The position numbers and the translations under genes are program-made. A stretch of DNA of 64,000 nucleotides from Calocera cornea HHB12733 (Eukaryota; Basidiomycota; Dacrymycetes; Dacrymycetales; Dacrymycetaceae). How positions within the stretch are numbered: position 1 is the first letter of the stretch; every line of letters starts with the position of its first letter. Positions 35,173 to 48,556 of this stretch are shown in pieces. The stretch spans positions 1 to 64,000 of the forward strand of contig KV424006.1 in NCBI GenBank assembly GCA_001632435.1, given 5' to 3'. The notes under the pieces are model-generated. The model was given only the letters and a program-made list of their open reading frames with translations, was not told the DNA's origin and did not search any database.

Positions 35173-36239
35173 AGAAGCGCATTCAATAAGAGATATCACG
35201 ACACGCAGAAGCCTCAGGCTGACCTACCCCCAACATGAAGGGAACCCAGTGCATCGAAGATATTGCCATTGATCGTGCAGTTACGGGTACAATGCTCAAA
35301 CTGCCTTGGAAAATGTCGAGGTGTAAAATCTAGCACGCTCAAAGCGGCGCAGGCCCCGAGAGACTGGGCATCAGGGGTGTATTGCGGACTTGCGGGCGCT
35401 CTTCCGGCAAGAGACCGAGGCTGACATATTCCTGGCAAGCAGACGATGATATTTCTTTTATCCCTGAATAACAGGAGCTTCTGGGAGCAAATGACTTGAA
35501 CAGATGCGGGTCGTCAATGTGTTGAGCTGGATGTGTAAAACGACAAATTTGCGCTCCTACAATCTCCTATTTGATGGATCTTGCCCTAAATCGCGTATAG
35601 CCACGAATGGCTGATAGTCGCGTGGCGAGCAAAAACGTCCTGAAGCCCGCCTTAGTAGTCCTGCAAAACATCTGTCGCTCGACAGCCCCAAGACTTTGGC
35701 GTAGTATGTGTCTATCATAGGAGAGAGTAGCTGAAGGTACGCCCATTTCTCTGATAGAACTCTTGTACGATTTCCTCACATGCCCTAGCCTGTCTGAATA
35801 TCTTTGCTTGGAGCTCAGGTCCATACTCCGCATCAGCTGAGTGGATCTGAGGTCGACAGCGCAGAAACGAGGACACAAACAATTAGAGACCGAGGCCCAG
35901 AAGAGAACAAGGCGCCGAACCGTAGACGAACTTCGCTTAGTGTTCTTGAAGCCCAGTGACGATCGTCCCGTGCGGTGTCTGAGGGCTGACGAGGGATACA
36001 CCATCCAAGAGTACGCTGATGTATTATACCCATGATCAGCTGTTCATTGCTAACTAGCTGCTTGACATGTGCATTGATTGAAACGCCACAGTAAACATGA
36101 GACAGATGCCGACTTGGTCGACACGTCAAAGAGAGCAGGCGACAGGAACAAAGTCGCGGTCGGTGGCGCGGATGCACGATGCGGAGAGTCTATTGCCTTC
36201 CACGGGTGTGTGCATGCGCGTTACCCTGGACTGAATCAC
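35173..36239. other. Divergent intergenic region with palindrome pair
   Basis: Promoter region between accessory gene 4 (-) and the DUF6532 gene (+). Open frames exist on both strands (35214-35438 and 35567-36004 minus; about 35841-36035 plus) and could be 5' exons, but none joins convincingly. A pair of 17-bp near-palindromes lies at 35808-35857. Confidence 0.4.
35808..35857. repeat. Pair of 17-bp palindromes (cluster 2)
   Basis: TTGGAGCTCAGGTCCAT at 35808-35824 and GTGGATCTGAGGTCGAC at 35841-35857, with starts 33 bp apart. Both are degenerate versions of the GTGGACCTCAGGTCCAC motif of clusters 1, 3 and 4. Only two units were seen, so this is the weakest cluster. Confidence 0.55.
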
Positions 36240-39200
36240 ATGGCTCACTATCCCCTATATGCTATCTTGGCAATAGAGGAGTTCCTTCTCAATGGTGATC
36301 TTGCTACCGACTTCACAGATTCTGAGCAAGACGCCCTCGACGATGATCTCGATTCTGATGACGATGACGAGGTCCAGTCACCTAATCCGCCATCGCCATA
36401 TCCTCGCAAAAACCACCGCGCACAGCGGGCTCAAACGGGCCCTCATCGACAACCTGTATCCAGTCGGCATTGGTCATCACAGTCAGCAAGGACACGGCCC
36501 AGTGGGCAGCAAGCCGCACCAGACCGACGCAAGATACGATTGCGGCCCCCAGTGAATACGACAGAGGTGGAACTGAGCGAGTCAGCCAGTAGCGAGGAAT
36601 CTGAGGTTGTGAGGCGGCCCGCTGGGAGAGCGCGTCCCGCTGACAAGGGTCAGGACCGGACCACCACGAAGGCACCTGACCCCGCAGCGCGTCGGCCACG
36701 AGGTGCGTACAACGCAGACAGCCATCCACCTGTCAATTACTTACCCGGACGCCAGATGACAAGACGCGTGAACACACACACCGCGAGACCGCTATGTCTG
36801 GGCGTTCGCGTTCGCGCGCAGGTGGGATTGGGAACGAGGGTCCCAAGGTGCGTTTGCGAAGACTATAAAAACCGATCTGTAGACTCAATTCCATTGTAGT
36901 ATCGCCTCATATCCTCCGAGCCGGTCGAACTGCCACGTAGACAGGGGCATGCTGCCAAACACGCCCCGAAATCAGTACCCCACACTCCAAGAACAGTCAG
37001 GGGACCTACAACCCACGGCCGGATGGCTGATCACAGTCCTTGCACTCGAAGCATCTGCTCATCGGCCAACCTTTACTACCGGATCCTACTTAGCACCCAA
37101 AACGCATTTCCCGACTTGAAAACCCGAACCGCTTGGGTGCGACAATGCTGGAAATCAGCCTGTGAAGGGCTTGGTCTGACCGACAAGTACTACGACGGCC
37201 GCTTCAAGCATACCAGCGGCTTTGCTGATAAGATGCGCAACATTGTACGTGTGTCATTCGCTATATGGAGCGCGTTGTCTGATGTTAAGCAGATCGAACA
37301 GCGTGATTCCCAACTAAGAGGGAAAATCAAAGACTGTGCGGCCAGGCTGGTCGGCCAGTACTACAAGCTTCCAGTCGTGGGTACGCGGGATGATACTGCA
37401 GCAACTGCGAAAGAGGCCACTCGGCTTCTAAATGGAGCAAAATTCATATATGTCGATACTCGGGATGCCAACGTAAGCTCGCCCTCTTCTACGCCAACTG
37501 AGCTGACTCGCGTTAGCCTTACGAGCACGCCTGTATCGAAGCAGTCTACTGTGATATGTGGTTTCGCAACACTCGGAGTGAAGGGGTTCGATTCCGACAG
37601 ATTTTCGAAAAGGGTCCCGCCGGCGCGCTCGCCCTGGTCGTCACCGCAGTACGTTGAATCTATCGTTCTTTGCATATCTCTCACATACCCGAACAGATCC
37701 AATGCGGTATTGATCAATTTTCCAGCGGAGCAAAGAGACCTGGAGCGAGTCACAAATTCGTTGGAACAACTTTTGGACCCATCTACGCGAGACATTTACG
37801 GAATATCGGAATCTTCAAGCAGTCATTTCCAAAGAAGTTTTCACGCATTATGGGCTCCCTCTTCCACCAGGGAATGTGTGTGCATCCATAACCAAATTGT
37901 GCTGCTTACTGATGCTATGAAGGATTCAAAGCGGTGTAACTATCGTGCAAAAGCCACTCGGTGACGACTATGTGACAGATTGGATCAGCAAACGGCGCGC
38001 TGAAGGGGCTGCAAACGATGAGTCAACTGAGGACGATGATGAACATAGTGAGGAAAGAAGCTCCCTCGGGTACCGCCTATCAGAGGACGACGTCGCTTTA
38101 GCAACAAATGAAAACACAACAACGCCAAACAGAGACCTCGGCAAGTCGGTGGCTGAAACAATAGTCCATTTTGGAGATGGAGGATGGTTGAGAGAGTGGC
38201 CAGAAGACAATTATCATCCGACGGCGAGCGATGTTGTCAACCTCGAATCTTCAACCCCACGTGGAGAGGGAACAAGCGGAACAGTACGCGGATTTGACGC
38301 CACTTCGGACAATTCTTTGCCCTCACCTACGGCTGTATTTCGGACCCGGACCAACGCCCACCGTACGGACGCTTCTCCGAAACTTCTATCGCGAGTTTCT
38401 GACCCGACCACATCGATGCTTACGGCGCCAGCAATAACGCGGCATATCGATGTTTCAGCCCCAGCCCATGACTCGGCAAAGAGGGTAGATACTGCTGTGG
38501 TACTGGGTTATGATGCATCCAACAACATCTTTGGCGCCAATCCAACATTCCACATCTCGAAGCGAGATCAGTTTGTGCCAACCCTGACTTGTTCCGGTAC
38601 GTTCATTCCCTCAGACAACCTGTATCAACACCTGATTAGTCTGCAGGGCTAGGGCCTACGACGCCCCATAAGACCTTGACATGCGACAATGTCCTTATGG
38701 AAGATGATCCTGTTGCGGGTCTAACAGAAGAAAAGGAAGGAGCGAGCTCAATAAGCGATCATTCGCCCAAGTCATCGAATCATGGCATGGTCGATCCCCG
38801 TGCTTCCCCCAATACTGTCAGGCATAATGATGAATCTCCTTCGATGGCGTTGGTACCTCCGCGACATCCAGTCATCCAGAAACTGCGCTTCTTCGGCACA
38901 ACAACGCCCAGCCTTCACGTTATGCGACACCGTGGCATAATACTACCATCGCCTGCAAGTGCAGTAGAGATCTCGCACGCATCTTTCGCTTCATCCTTTG
39001 TTCCGGCCAACGAGTCAGTGTCTGCTCCGACTGTTCCGCAGGCTCAAGCCGACTCAGAGGCAATACCTGTTCCCACGACGCCACCACCTGTTGACCTGGC
39101 CCCTCGAAACCCAACTCCAACGGCACTCACCACAAGTGACAATTCGACGTCGCATCTCGATGATCATGTTACGGCACCAGCACCAGCGCTTTCTTCGACC

Positions 39201-39332
39201 ACTGGAGGAACAAAAACGACGCGTCGCAGAGCCAAGCCCCCGGCCAAGGCTGCTTCATCCATCCGTGAGCACGTGGTTCGCTCTACTCGTTCACAACGCG
39301 TTATCAAAGCCCCGGCTCGGCTTGACTTATAA
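36240..39332 (+). CDS. DUF6532 domain protein
   Basis: A basidiomycete-type protein with a DUF6532-like domain, a family of unknown function often found near transposons. The N-terminal part is acidic then basic (DDDLDSDDDDE; RPAGRARPADKG). The domain spans about 37080-37860: FPDLKTRTAWVRQCWKSACE, IKDCAARLVGQYY, FIYVDTRDAN, then across an intron PYEHACIEAVYCDMWF, ALALVVTA and IQCGIDQFSSGA. Introns in this part have clean GT..AG ends. The Ser/Thr-rich tail continues through a further intron (donor in TCCG/GTACG near 38595, acceptor TGCAG near 38646). It ends RSQRVIKAPARLDL with TAA at 39332. The 5' start is uncertain; the ATG at 36240 is used. It lies 220 bp upstream of the Plavaka transposase on the same strand and may be its partner gene. 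Confidence 0.65.
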
Positions 39333-39551
39333 CTCGATGTACTGTACATACTGCCTTGAAATGCATGAGTTAGTGAAGCGTTGTTGGCTTTAATCCGTGA
39401 AGGTCCAAATGCGATTCAGTCGCTGTCATTGCCGCGGCTTTCGGTAGCAGATATCGGAGCCGCACTGCCGTGTTACGTCAGGCTCCCTGTCAAATTTGTC
39501 CTATATGCCTCCTTCACCTAATTTGCCTTCACTAAGACACTGTCCTCGCTG

Positions 39552-42500
39552 ATGCGCACCACATGTCGCGGCTGTGGAGTGACGTTCAGCTCCGAAGTCA
39601 AGCTTCAGAGACACGTTGCTCAGAGGAGAAACACTCCTTGTCATGACGCTCTGCTGGAATATCTTCAGTCAGACGACTACTCCGTCTGTGTGGACCTCAG
39701 TTGTTCTCCGATTTCGACTCGCAATTTTGAAACGAGCCTCGACGCTGACTTAGCCGATACATTCTCAGAGACTAACGACCCTCCTCCAGTCGTTGAACCT
39801 GCTTCAAGAGGAGAAGAAGAGATACTGACTACCCTGGGGCGAACGTCCCCGACCGGCTTTCAATGTGAGGACAACGACATTTTCCATGAGCTGCACGGGC
39901 CGCCTCGCCGTATTCGTCACTTCCGCAGCCACCGGGTCGCCGCGGTCATCTCTCAAAATGGTCCCTCTCCTTACGCAGAGTGGCAAAGTGGTTGCCACGA
40001 TAATCCGTATCATCCCTTTCGATCACAAGTGGATTTTCACATCGGCAGCTGGTTGAAGTTGGAGAATATCTCTCAGGCAGCCATAGATAGGCTTTTAACA
40101 CCAGAGGTCCACATCTGTTATTCCATTTTCGATTCTCGTCTCTGATCTCTTGCTGCAGTTTGTCAACACCCTCAATCTGTCATTCAAGAACTCGAGAGCG
40201 CTCAACACAATCATTGACAGTAAACTACCCGCAGATGGTCTTCCGTGGACGCGCTCCGAGTTCAGCTTACAGGGCACAGCTGAAAAGTGCATTTTCTGGC
40301 ATCGCGACGTGATGCAGGCAATCCGTACATTGTACGGAGAACCACGGTTTGCAAGTGCTCTGAAGTTTGCTCCAGAGCAGCACTTCTGCGATGAGGAAGG
40401 AGAAAATAGAATATTTGATGAAATGTGGACCGGGAATTGGTGGTGGCGCATTCAAGTGAGATTTCACGACATGAAATGATCATCTAACCATAGAGCCTCA
40501 TAGAAGGGCCTTCCCGAAGGTGCTACGGTCGTCCCGCTCATATTGGGTACAGACAAGACCCTTCTCACACAAATGAGCGGGGATCGATACGGGTACCCGA
40601 TATATCTTACGATCGGCAACATTCCCAAAGCAATTCGACGCGCTCCATCGCAGCGTGCGATGCTATTGGTTGGATACCTTCCTACAAACAAACTAGAGCA
40701 TCTGGGATTGAACGAGGATGACGCTCGTGCCGCACGCCAACGAATGATACACCAATGTCTCACTCACTTGTTGGAACCAACTATAACTCCGGGGAAGAAA
40801 GGTATCGCACTCGTATCAGGAGATGGCTGTGTGCGGATGTGTTATCCTCTTCTGGGCGCGTGGATGGCCGACTACCCTGAGCAATGTCTGCTTACATGCA
40901 CCCGCTCTCTACGATGCCCGATCTGCAATATCGATTGGAGAAAGATGGGTGATGAGCTGAATGGAGATGAAGCTCTATGCGAAGACATCTATAAATATCC
41001 ATGTGCACCACGCGATCAGGCAACCACTCTGGCGATTGTCTCGGGCAACTTGAAAACGAGCTCAGTGGTCGATACGACTTTGAGCCGGATTCCGACGACT
41101 ATAGAAGGTTCCAAGCCTAAGGGCTCCTCCGCGGGTGTATCCAAGCAACGACCTAAAATGGAAAAGCATTCGAGAGCGAACAACAATCACGCGCTCAATG
41201 GCGAGGAACAAATGGAATATCCCGATTCCGACGTTGATTCTGATACCGATTCGAGCGAAATCGAAAGCGACGGCGACTTGAGCCTTATCACCACCGTGCG
41301 TCCTTCTCTAGAGCTGCCACGGCACACCTCGACCCACACACGCAAAGGAAACTTACGGTCGTACAACGTCCTCATGAAGGCTCTGTCCATGACAGCTGTT
41401 CGAGAACCGTTCTGGTCCAAACTCCCCCACGCTCAAATACACACAAGCATGTACCCAGACATACTACATCAGCTCTTGCAAGGAGTCCTCAAGCATGTGA
41501 TCGAATGGCTTCGTGATATCGTGGGGGAAGCAGAGCTTGATCGCGGCTTTCAGAGCGCCCCACCAACTCATGGCATCAGACATTTCCCGGAAGGTCTCAA
41601 GAATTTGCAGCAGCTGATGGGTCAAGAGAGGAAGGCAATCACCCGTGTTCTCTTGGGAGTCGTTGCCGCCTGCCCTACAATCCGCAGTCATGGAGAATCG
41701 GGTCGGCGGGTGATCAAAGCGACCAAAGCTATACTTGACTTCTTGCACTTTGCATCGATGGAGAAACACTCCGAGAGAACTGTTCTGTTATTGCGCAAGT
41801 GTCTTCTGGAGTTCCACGCGAACAAGCACGGGTTTGTGGAGCTCGGTGCCAGAAAGACTCGGGAACAAGGTGACGTCGTTTAGATGATCGCATTCGCACT
41901 CCGTATACTCACGACTAGCCGCAAGACAACTGGTTCTGCATCCCAAAGATTCATTCGCTAGTCCACTATCCGTGGGCGATATATGAAGCCGGATCCTTAG
42001 ATAATTGGACGACATCGATTACTGAAAGACTGCACATTGACTTCGCCAAGCTTCCCTTCCGTCACACTAGTGGCAAGGTAGATTCCAGCACCAAAGAAAT
42101 GGCAATTTGGGTGTTGCGAAGGGAACGACTCCTTGATTTCCAATCTTTCGTATGGTGGAGTCTTGGTGAATAAGGTGTTTCTGTTATTTCTCTCAGCCGC
42201 CGTGTTCATCGAAGTTGTTTTTAGGTTCTCGAACTCGTGTCGGCCCCTCCAAACCCTCTCCGACCTTGGACGGAGTTCCCTCTCTTTATCGCACCTACCA
42301 CTTGTCTGTACGCCCCACTTTCCCTGCAGTCCTGATAAGGGACATCAGCGATCAAAACACATGGGGATGCATACATTTTGGGGCTGCGCTGAGACGTTTT
42401 GCCAAACGACACCCGAAGAATACGAGACTGCTGGACGTATTGCTGGACTCCGGGTCTAATCCATCCGCTTCAGTTTGCGTTTGGTCCAAATGTAGATTCA

Positions 42501-43084
42501 CAACTCTAACTCCGAGTGGACCTCACCATACATCTGCAACCAGCTGCCGGGCGCGGTCAACCAATGAGCAACGTCTGAAAGCTGGCCATAGCGCAAGATT
42601 CGATACCGTCCTAGTTGACTTGGAATCAACAGAGAGTCCGGGGCGATGTTGTATGTTCTCCTGTCTCCTCGTACCCCTCGTGCCCCTACTTTTGTGCATC
42701 CTCTGACTATTTTATGTAAATGTAGATCCGATGGTCGCTCGTCTCAAACTTATTTTCTGCTTGACCAACCTTGCCACCTCTGTGGTGCCCAGTGCAGACG
42801 AACTGGAGCCAATGGCATACGTCGAATGGTTCGCGCCCTTGTCGTCTCGCTGGGCTGATCCCTCGGGCATGACCACGGTGACTCTGCACCGCAACCAGAA
42901 TGGAGAAGTTTCGACCAGCATCATATTCGCACGCCAAATCGTACGAAATTGCATGCTACAGCCGACTGAGTGCACTACCGTGTGGAACTCGGCGAACGTT
43001 CTAAACGAGTCCTGCAAGTTCTTTGTCAACAACTATGTTGATATTGATATGTTCGCCAGGAGCAGCGACAGATTTGCGTTGTAA
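39552..43084 (+). CDS. Plavaka transposase
   Basis: Transposase of the fungal Plavaka class (CACTA/EnSpm-related, RNase H-like core). The N-terminus is a C2H2-like finger: MRTTCRGCGVTFSSEVKLQRHV. The next exon carries WTRSEFSLQGT and FCDEEGENRIFDEMWTGNWW. The core reads KGLPEGATVVPLILGTDKT, YGYPIYLTIGNIPKAIRRAP, AWMADYPEQCLLTCTRSLRCPIC, then an acidic insert. PFWSKLPHAQIHTSMYPDIL, LHQLLQGVLKH and, after an intron, IPKIHSLVHYPWAIYE and TERLHIDFAKLPFRH follow. The C-terminal exons end with LEPMAYVEWFAPL, WNSANVLNESCKFFVNNYVD and TAA at 43084. About six exons join without internal stops, so it looks intact. A palindrome cluster lies 250 bp downstream. Confidence 0.85.
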
Positions 43085-43839
43085 TCTATGAAAACACTGT
43101 ACAGACGGTGCCCGGATCGAAGTGGATTGACTACAATAGGTATAATAAAAGCGAATGAACCCGTGGCAGTATAGCCCGACGAACCGTGCGAAGCTCACAT
43201 ATCCAATTGTCACCATAGCTGCCGAGGATACAGCTACAGGGCCCCTATGTTAACTATCTCTTTTGCGGGTGAGATATGATCAACAGAATCATGCATTCAG
43301 CTGGAAAGTAAGATGTTCGCACAGGGAGAAGAGTGGAGGACCTCGGGTCCACACAAATTTCCCATTGTGGAGCTGGGGTCGACGCACGTGTCGGAGCATG
43401 GACCTCAGGTCCACTCCTGTTGGCGAGGCATTCCTCTGCGGTACCACACACAGCATCTGTTGAGGTCTTGGGAAATTGGTCTCATTCGGGAAAAAGCTTC
43501 CATTGAGTACTTCCATATATGGAAATTAAGGGCTTCCGCAGGAACTCAAGATGACGGCGGAAGCAAATGACACAGCCAAGAGTGCTTCCATGGGGTCATG
43601 GACAGGAGTGTCAGCTGCTTGCCAGCCTTCTCCGCCGTATCAGCGCGTCTGATTTGCATCCGTAAGCCCCTCAGCTAGCAGGGCGTCGTATGAACTTGAC
43701 TGCCCTTGCTCTTCCGTCCACCACCACCCCTCGTTCAACTGCATATCCTTTGTTCTGAACGCGAGGAGCTTTCATCTGGCGGTTGGACAGTATCACCATA
43801 TCACTCGTCGATCTCTCCTCAAAGTCAACGCTATAGGCG
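43085..43839. other. Intergenic downstream of Plavaka transposase
   Basis: Holds the transposase 3' end, palindrome cluster 3 (43337-43415) and the promoter of accessory gene 7. CACTCCTGT occurs at 43413 and inverted (ACAGGAGTG) at 43602, about 190 bp apart. No flanking duplication was found, so I do not call an element terminus. Confidence 0.5.
43337..43415. repeat. Array of three 17-bp palindromes (cluster 3)
   Basis: GAGGACCTCGGGTCCAC at 43337-43353, GTGGAGCTGGGGTCGAC at 43368-43384 and ATGGACCTCAGGTCCAC at 43399-43415, each start exactly 31 bp from the last. CACTCCTGT overlaps the end of the last unit, as in cluster 1, so clusters 1 and 3 lie in direct orientation. Confidence 0.8.
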
Positions 43840-45971
43840 ATGGGGATCACGACAAAAGTTGCTCAGCGGGTGGGCTCCCAGACTACCTTCGCCGATCTAA
43901 CGAATGTGCACCAAACCACTCCGAGCATATCTCACGTAGCTCCGGCATCGGTAGTTCTGACCTCAGGACTGAAGTCTCGTCGCCGCGCAACTGGTCTGAG
44001 AAAAGGCAGGATAGAACGGCCGCTCGGGTCATCCGATTCTTCTCAGACCACTCTTGTCATCAGCCTGCGTGCGGCAGCTTCGCTAGTTGATCCGCCTTCT
44101 ATCAGTGACATCCAAACCACATGGGTGACGGAAGTCGACGGACACATATTTCGAGGCAACACCGATGGCTCGCTGGAGTGTATCCTATCCCCGGGTACTC
44201 CCGGAGGCACGTACACGGTCGTAGCAAGTTGGAAACCGGAAAACCAGAGTCCGAACAGCATGATCCAGTCCGGTCGCGCGTTCGTACTTGGTCAGAAGGC
44301 TATCGCCATCTTCGTTGCGTACGGAACCGTCTCGATGTCCGACAACAGGGCCGCTTCCACTGTAGAGGAACCCCAAACCCATCAGCTCATTTTCGTGCCG
44401 AACAAGTTGGTCTTTGTTGCAACCGCCCTCGGGTCCGGAAACGTTCTTGCACAGAGCCAGGGCATGACCATCTTTGGTGTACTCCGCGGATCCGCCTGCT
44501 TACACGCCTTTCTCTGGGAAAGTGGAATTCGAGTGGATCTCAGGTCCGACCCATTAGTACGTCCAGTCTCCCTGCCCCTACTTATGAGGTGCTCATTCAG
44601 GCTTCAAGGAACCGGTACGGGCTGCACGGATAAGTGCCGAGCACGTCATTCTCATCAAAGCGAGAAGAATCGAGCTGTATCTGGTCACCGACCTACAAGC
44701 TGCGGATAACCACAATGGTTCCGGAGTCCGCCCAATTGAGGTGATACATCTGGCCAATACCGTATGGGCAGCCGACATCGCCGAACATCCGTCTGTTTTC
44801 GGCTTCACCAGCTCCCTTCCATTACGCGTTGTACTTCGTGATCACAAGGGTCTACACCTGTACAAGCTGGCCAAGACCATCGAAGGTACCTTCGCCGTTG
44901 AACCGATTTCTGCTATCGCCGTCCCCGAGGACTGTTACATCAGCGCAATCAGCATGTTTCCTCGACACAATGGAATAGCGTGGGTGGAGCACGAGGTTGA
45001 AGACAGGCTCATCGAGGGATGGACTCCTGGCTCCTCAAGATTGATGTACTCCGCTTTCGAAGAACCGCGGCAGAAGAAAGCGGCGAACAAGCAGATTGGT
45101 CGCAGAGAGGTCCTCTGTGAAGAGACCCATCACGGCGTACTGAGTCTGATCGACGCATTATCGATAGCGAACGCCCCGCAATCTATGATTCTTTCACAGC
45201 GGTGTTCAAGACTCGCTCTGCACTTTGTTTACACGTTCACCAAAGGATCACAACAAGAGGAACGGGCTCCTTTCAAGCTTGACACCTCAATCTTGACCTG
45301 CAGATTGACCTCGGACACGCTTTCTGTCCAAGAGGTTTCTAAGTCGGGAATAGTCGTGAGTCCGTGTCGAAGGTCCCCACACAATGATGAGACTGATGTG
45401 GGGCTAGGAATTCGCTAATGCATTCCATGAACATCCTCCGATCACTCTCCCGCCAATTCCAGAATCCCTTCGGCAATCGTTGATAAAGATTCTGCCTCCT
45501 TGGTTGCCAGCGGATGATGCGGTTCGAGAAGAGTTTTATCGCTCATTCTGGGGAGGAGCGCATCTTTCGCGACGAGGGTTCAACATCCAAGCAGAGCCCT
45601 TGCTGGTTGGCTACGATCCTTCCCAGCCTTCTTACCTGGTCGTTCTGTATGCGAAAGGTTGGCGCTTTCTGGTCATCCACGATGCGACGGAAGCCACCGA
45701 GAATCCCCAGCTTCAGTTTTCAGTCGACCTATATCCGACACGGACTCCCATTATGATAGATACCCCTCCGCGCTTTGATGACTTGTCCTCCAAGCACCCT
45801 TCTTGGGTGACTGACCCCTGCAATCGCCTCAACACGGACCAAATCTCCGTTGACCGAGCGCGAAGATGGTTTCAAGAGGAGGTTATTGAAAGCAAAGAAA
45901 ACTGGCGCCAATGCGCTGGTGCCTTAGGATCCTGGGTCACTAACACTCCGAATGACCCTTCGAGGATCTGA
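43840..45971 (+). CDS. Unknown beta-rich protein, accessory gene 7
   Basis: No family recognised. It starts MGITTKVAQRVGSQTTF at 43840. The first long exon alternates short strand-like segments (TLVISLRAA, HIFRGNTDGSLECIL, GTYTVVASWKPE, KAIAIFVAYGTVSM, NKLVFVATALG), which would suit a beta-propeller or beta-sandwich. After an intron near 44555 it continues HVILIKARRIELYLVTDL, IHLANTVWAADIAEHP, FTSSLPLRVVLRDHKG and LALHFVYTFTKGS. A last exon carries ILPPWLPADDAVREEFY and WRFLVIHDATE and ends with a stop at 45971. Some splice sites between 44530 and 45480 were not resolved. Convergent with accessory gene 8. A WD40- or F-box-associated fold is possible but unproven. Confidence 0.5.
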
Positions 45972-46181
45972 CAGGCGGTCCTCGTGTCTGCGGCAGCCTG
46001 CCCTCTGTATATATTTCGTCTCTCTTCCCTGTACTCGGACGGATCGACCCTCTCGATAATACCATCTCAAACACGAACAATTCCAACAACGTCAAAATCA
46101 ATTCTCGTCTGCAAACTGGACCAAAGTACAGTTCTCATGGATTCCTCCTCATTCAGAATGATCGCATCCTCATCGCCACCC

Positions 46182-48073
46182 TCAATTATCATTCGAGGTC
46201 GTGACCACCCCTGATGCAGCTGCCTCACGCAGCTCCTCTTCCGCCTTCCTCTGTTCTTCCGTCGCATCGAGCCTGTCTCGCCAGTCCGTGGGAATCGCTT
46301 TATGCTTTTGCTCCATCTCGGCAATCCACGTGTTCAAAGCCTGCACGTCGAACGTGGGGACTTCAACCCAAGCATTTTCGACTGGATCTTTATGGAGGAT
46401 CTTGATGCCTTCCATGACGTCGGCAAAAGCGTCCTTTATCATCGTGAGGACCAAACGACAACAAACGCAACAGCTCATCGCGCATGGAGACTCCTTCAGC
46501 TCAGATACGAGATCCTTGATGGTCTTCTTGTCACTCAGGACTTCGGCCAGCTTCGGTCGCGTGTACAACATGTTGAGGGTAACCAGGTGAATCTCCAATT
46601 TGGACCACGAATCGGGCTTTTTCAGAATATTACTGGCAATATCGAGGAGGCTTCTGGCGAGGCTGCTTGGCCATCAGAATAAATCAAGTTCGTGGCCGGA
46701 TCTGCTTACCACAACCAAAAGCAAGCCTCTCCGCAGTTCCCAGGAGGTATACAGTTACCGCTTCGTACCGTGAGGCCTTGGAAGGTTTCGCCACAAGCGC
46801 CGTACCAGACAAGTGCGGTAACCGTCCGCATGATCCACGTTACGCGCTTGGGTGTAATGAGCTCGGCCAAACGCTTACAGTACTCCCACTGTGTGATGGC
46901 CTTCGCCTGGCTCTGAAGCGATGGTGGTTTCCCGCCCTTTCGGGGAGGATTGCTGGCTCCACACGGCAAGAGGCTCGATCCGGTTTTGCGGAGGTCTGCC
47001 CAGAGATTGACCACAGCATCATTCCCCCGCTCTTTCACCAGTGACACGGAGATTACGTTCGGGAATGCGTCCTTCGCCATGCGCTTCTGCGGCGCCAGCG
47101 TGCACCACTGGAGAATAATCGCAAGCCAAATCAAAACGTCATCGATGGAGGCAGGTGCAAACAAGTGCGCAGTAAACGCCACTGGAAATCCATCAGAGTG
47201 TGGCGCGAAGTCGCGACGATCAGGATACTTACGGAGTGAGGATAGAAAGTGCGTCACCGCGAAATCGGCATTGAAGACCTTCACCTCGTCTTCAAGTAGT
47301 CCGCCGACCGTCTTGTTCTTCTTCGCTCCGCCGGTGGCTCCTTCCCCGCGCTGCAGATCGAATGCCATCCTCATTTCGTGTAGATCGACCGCGTGCTCTT
47401 TCGCTTGTAGCTCGGCGAGGTCCTGAGACGAGAGTGACGGTGCAACGGTGTCGAGCGACGTAGTTGGGAAAATCGACTGAGCAGGATCCTCCGATGAGTG
47501 GGGCGGGGCAGGCGTATTGACATGCGTAGTCGGAAGAGTCGGTGGCGAGGCAGCAGGTATTAGTGGAAAGAATGGATGTCCCGAACTGGGGGGCGTGAAA
47601 ATGTACCCCTCCTTTGTAATGTGATCACCCTTGTTTTTCTCCGTCGTTGGCGCCTCGAAAAGAATGCGATCCATCCAGCAATCATAGAGGTGAGTCTGCG
47701 AGCCCGAGTTGCCAGTTTCCTTGAGTTTAGCTTTCAGCCACAGTTTCACCTGGAAAGACATCAGAATGGGCCAGAAAAGGCACAAAAAGGAAAACCTCGT
47801 CAATTGACTTGGTGAAGAGAGACTTGTCATAGAAGCTTGCCATCGCTGATGCTCAGAGATATCGCAAGTCGACGCGGATGTGGAGAGCAAGGGTCCGGAG
47901 TACACGCGCTTGAAACGCTTGCAACGACGCGGGTCGGCCCTGATTACGTAAGCGAATCGGTCACAGGCAGATGCCCACTCGTGAGAGGATATTTTGCATC
48001 CTCTCGGAGTTCTCATCACACCGCCGTAGGTAATTATGTCTGACATATTAGAGTATTCGTCCGAATTATGCAT
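46182..48073 (-). CDS. Unknown protein, accessory gene 8
   Basis: No family recognised. It starts MHNSDEYSNMSDIITYGG at 48073, with other ATGs possible. One intron (about 47760-47805) precedes VKLWLKAKLKETGNSGS. A Pro/Ser-rich linker follows, then a helical region (LQAKEHAVDLHEMRMAFDL, FNADFAVTHFLSSLRKYP, SIDDVLIWLAIILQWCTL, WIMRTVTALVWYG). After a second intron near 46690 the last exon carries LLDIASNILKKPDSWSKLE and IKDLVSELKESPCAMSCC, ending in charged helices and TGA at 46182. No frame break was seen. It is convergent with accessory gene 7. Confidence 0.55.
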
Positions 48074-48556
48074 GATTGAATGTGGCGACAGTAGCAGTAC
48101 CACGTGGAACGTACAGGGATCGAAGCCGCACGACTTGAGCGGTTTCGAGTGCTCGTACAACACACGAACAAAGTATTAGTCCCACTGCAAATCCTTCTTT
48201 CTGGCGTGATCCAGGATCATACTACGACGCAACTTGTTTTTGTGAAACCACTGGCACCACCATTGGGCGGAACGGCGAGGCCGGATCTGTGACGGACTGT
48301 CAGCCCTTCGGACATGCTATGTGACGGTCTTATACCCGTCTTGCGAGTCTTTCCCATCCCTCTACCTTTCCCGTAATGCGAAAGGAGTTGTTCAATAGCC
48401 AACTCGCCATGCAACGATTCTCTCTGTTGGGGTTGACCCACCCTCCCCACGGAACCGGAAGGCTTTCATCGTGGACCCACTTCGGACAATGCAGCCGGCG
48501 ATCGTATGGTATGTAGTTAGAGCCCCTCCAGATGCGCTTTGACCCTGGCGTGTGCA

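Noticed and set aside
35567..36004. 145-codon minus-strand open frame
   Set aside because: Overlaps the palindrome pair at 35.8 kb, has no motif, and could not be spliced to accessory gene 4. Possibly chance.
43413..43610. Small element bounded by CACTCCTGT and ACAGGAGTG
   Set aside because: Only nine matching end bases and no target duplication at the flanks; the same word also follows cluster 1.
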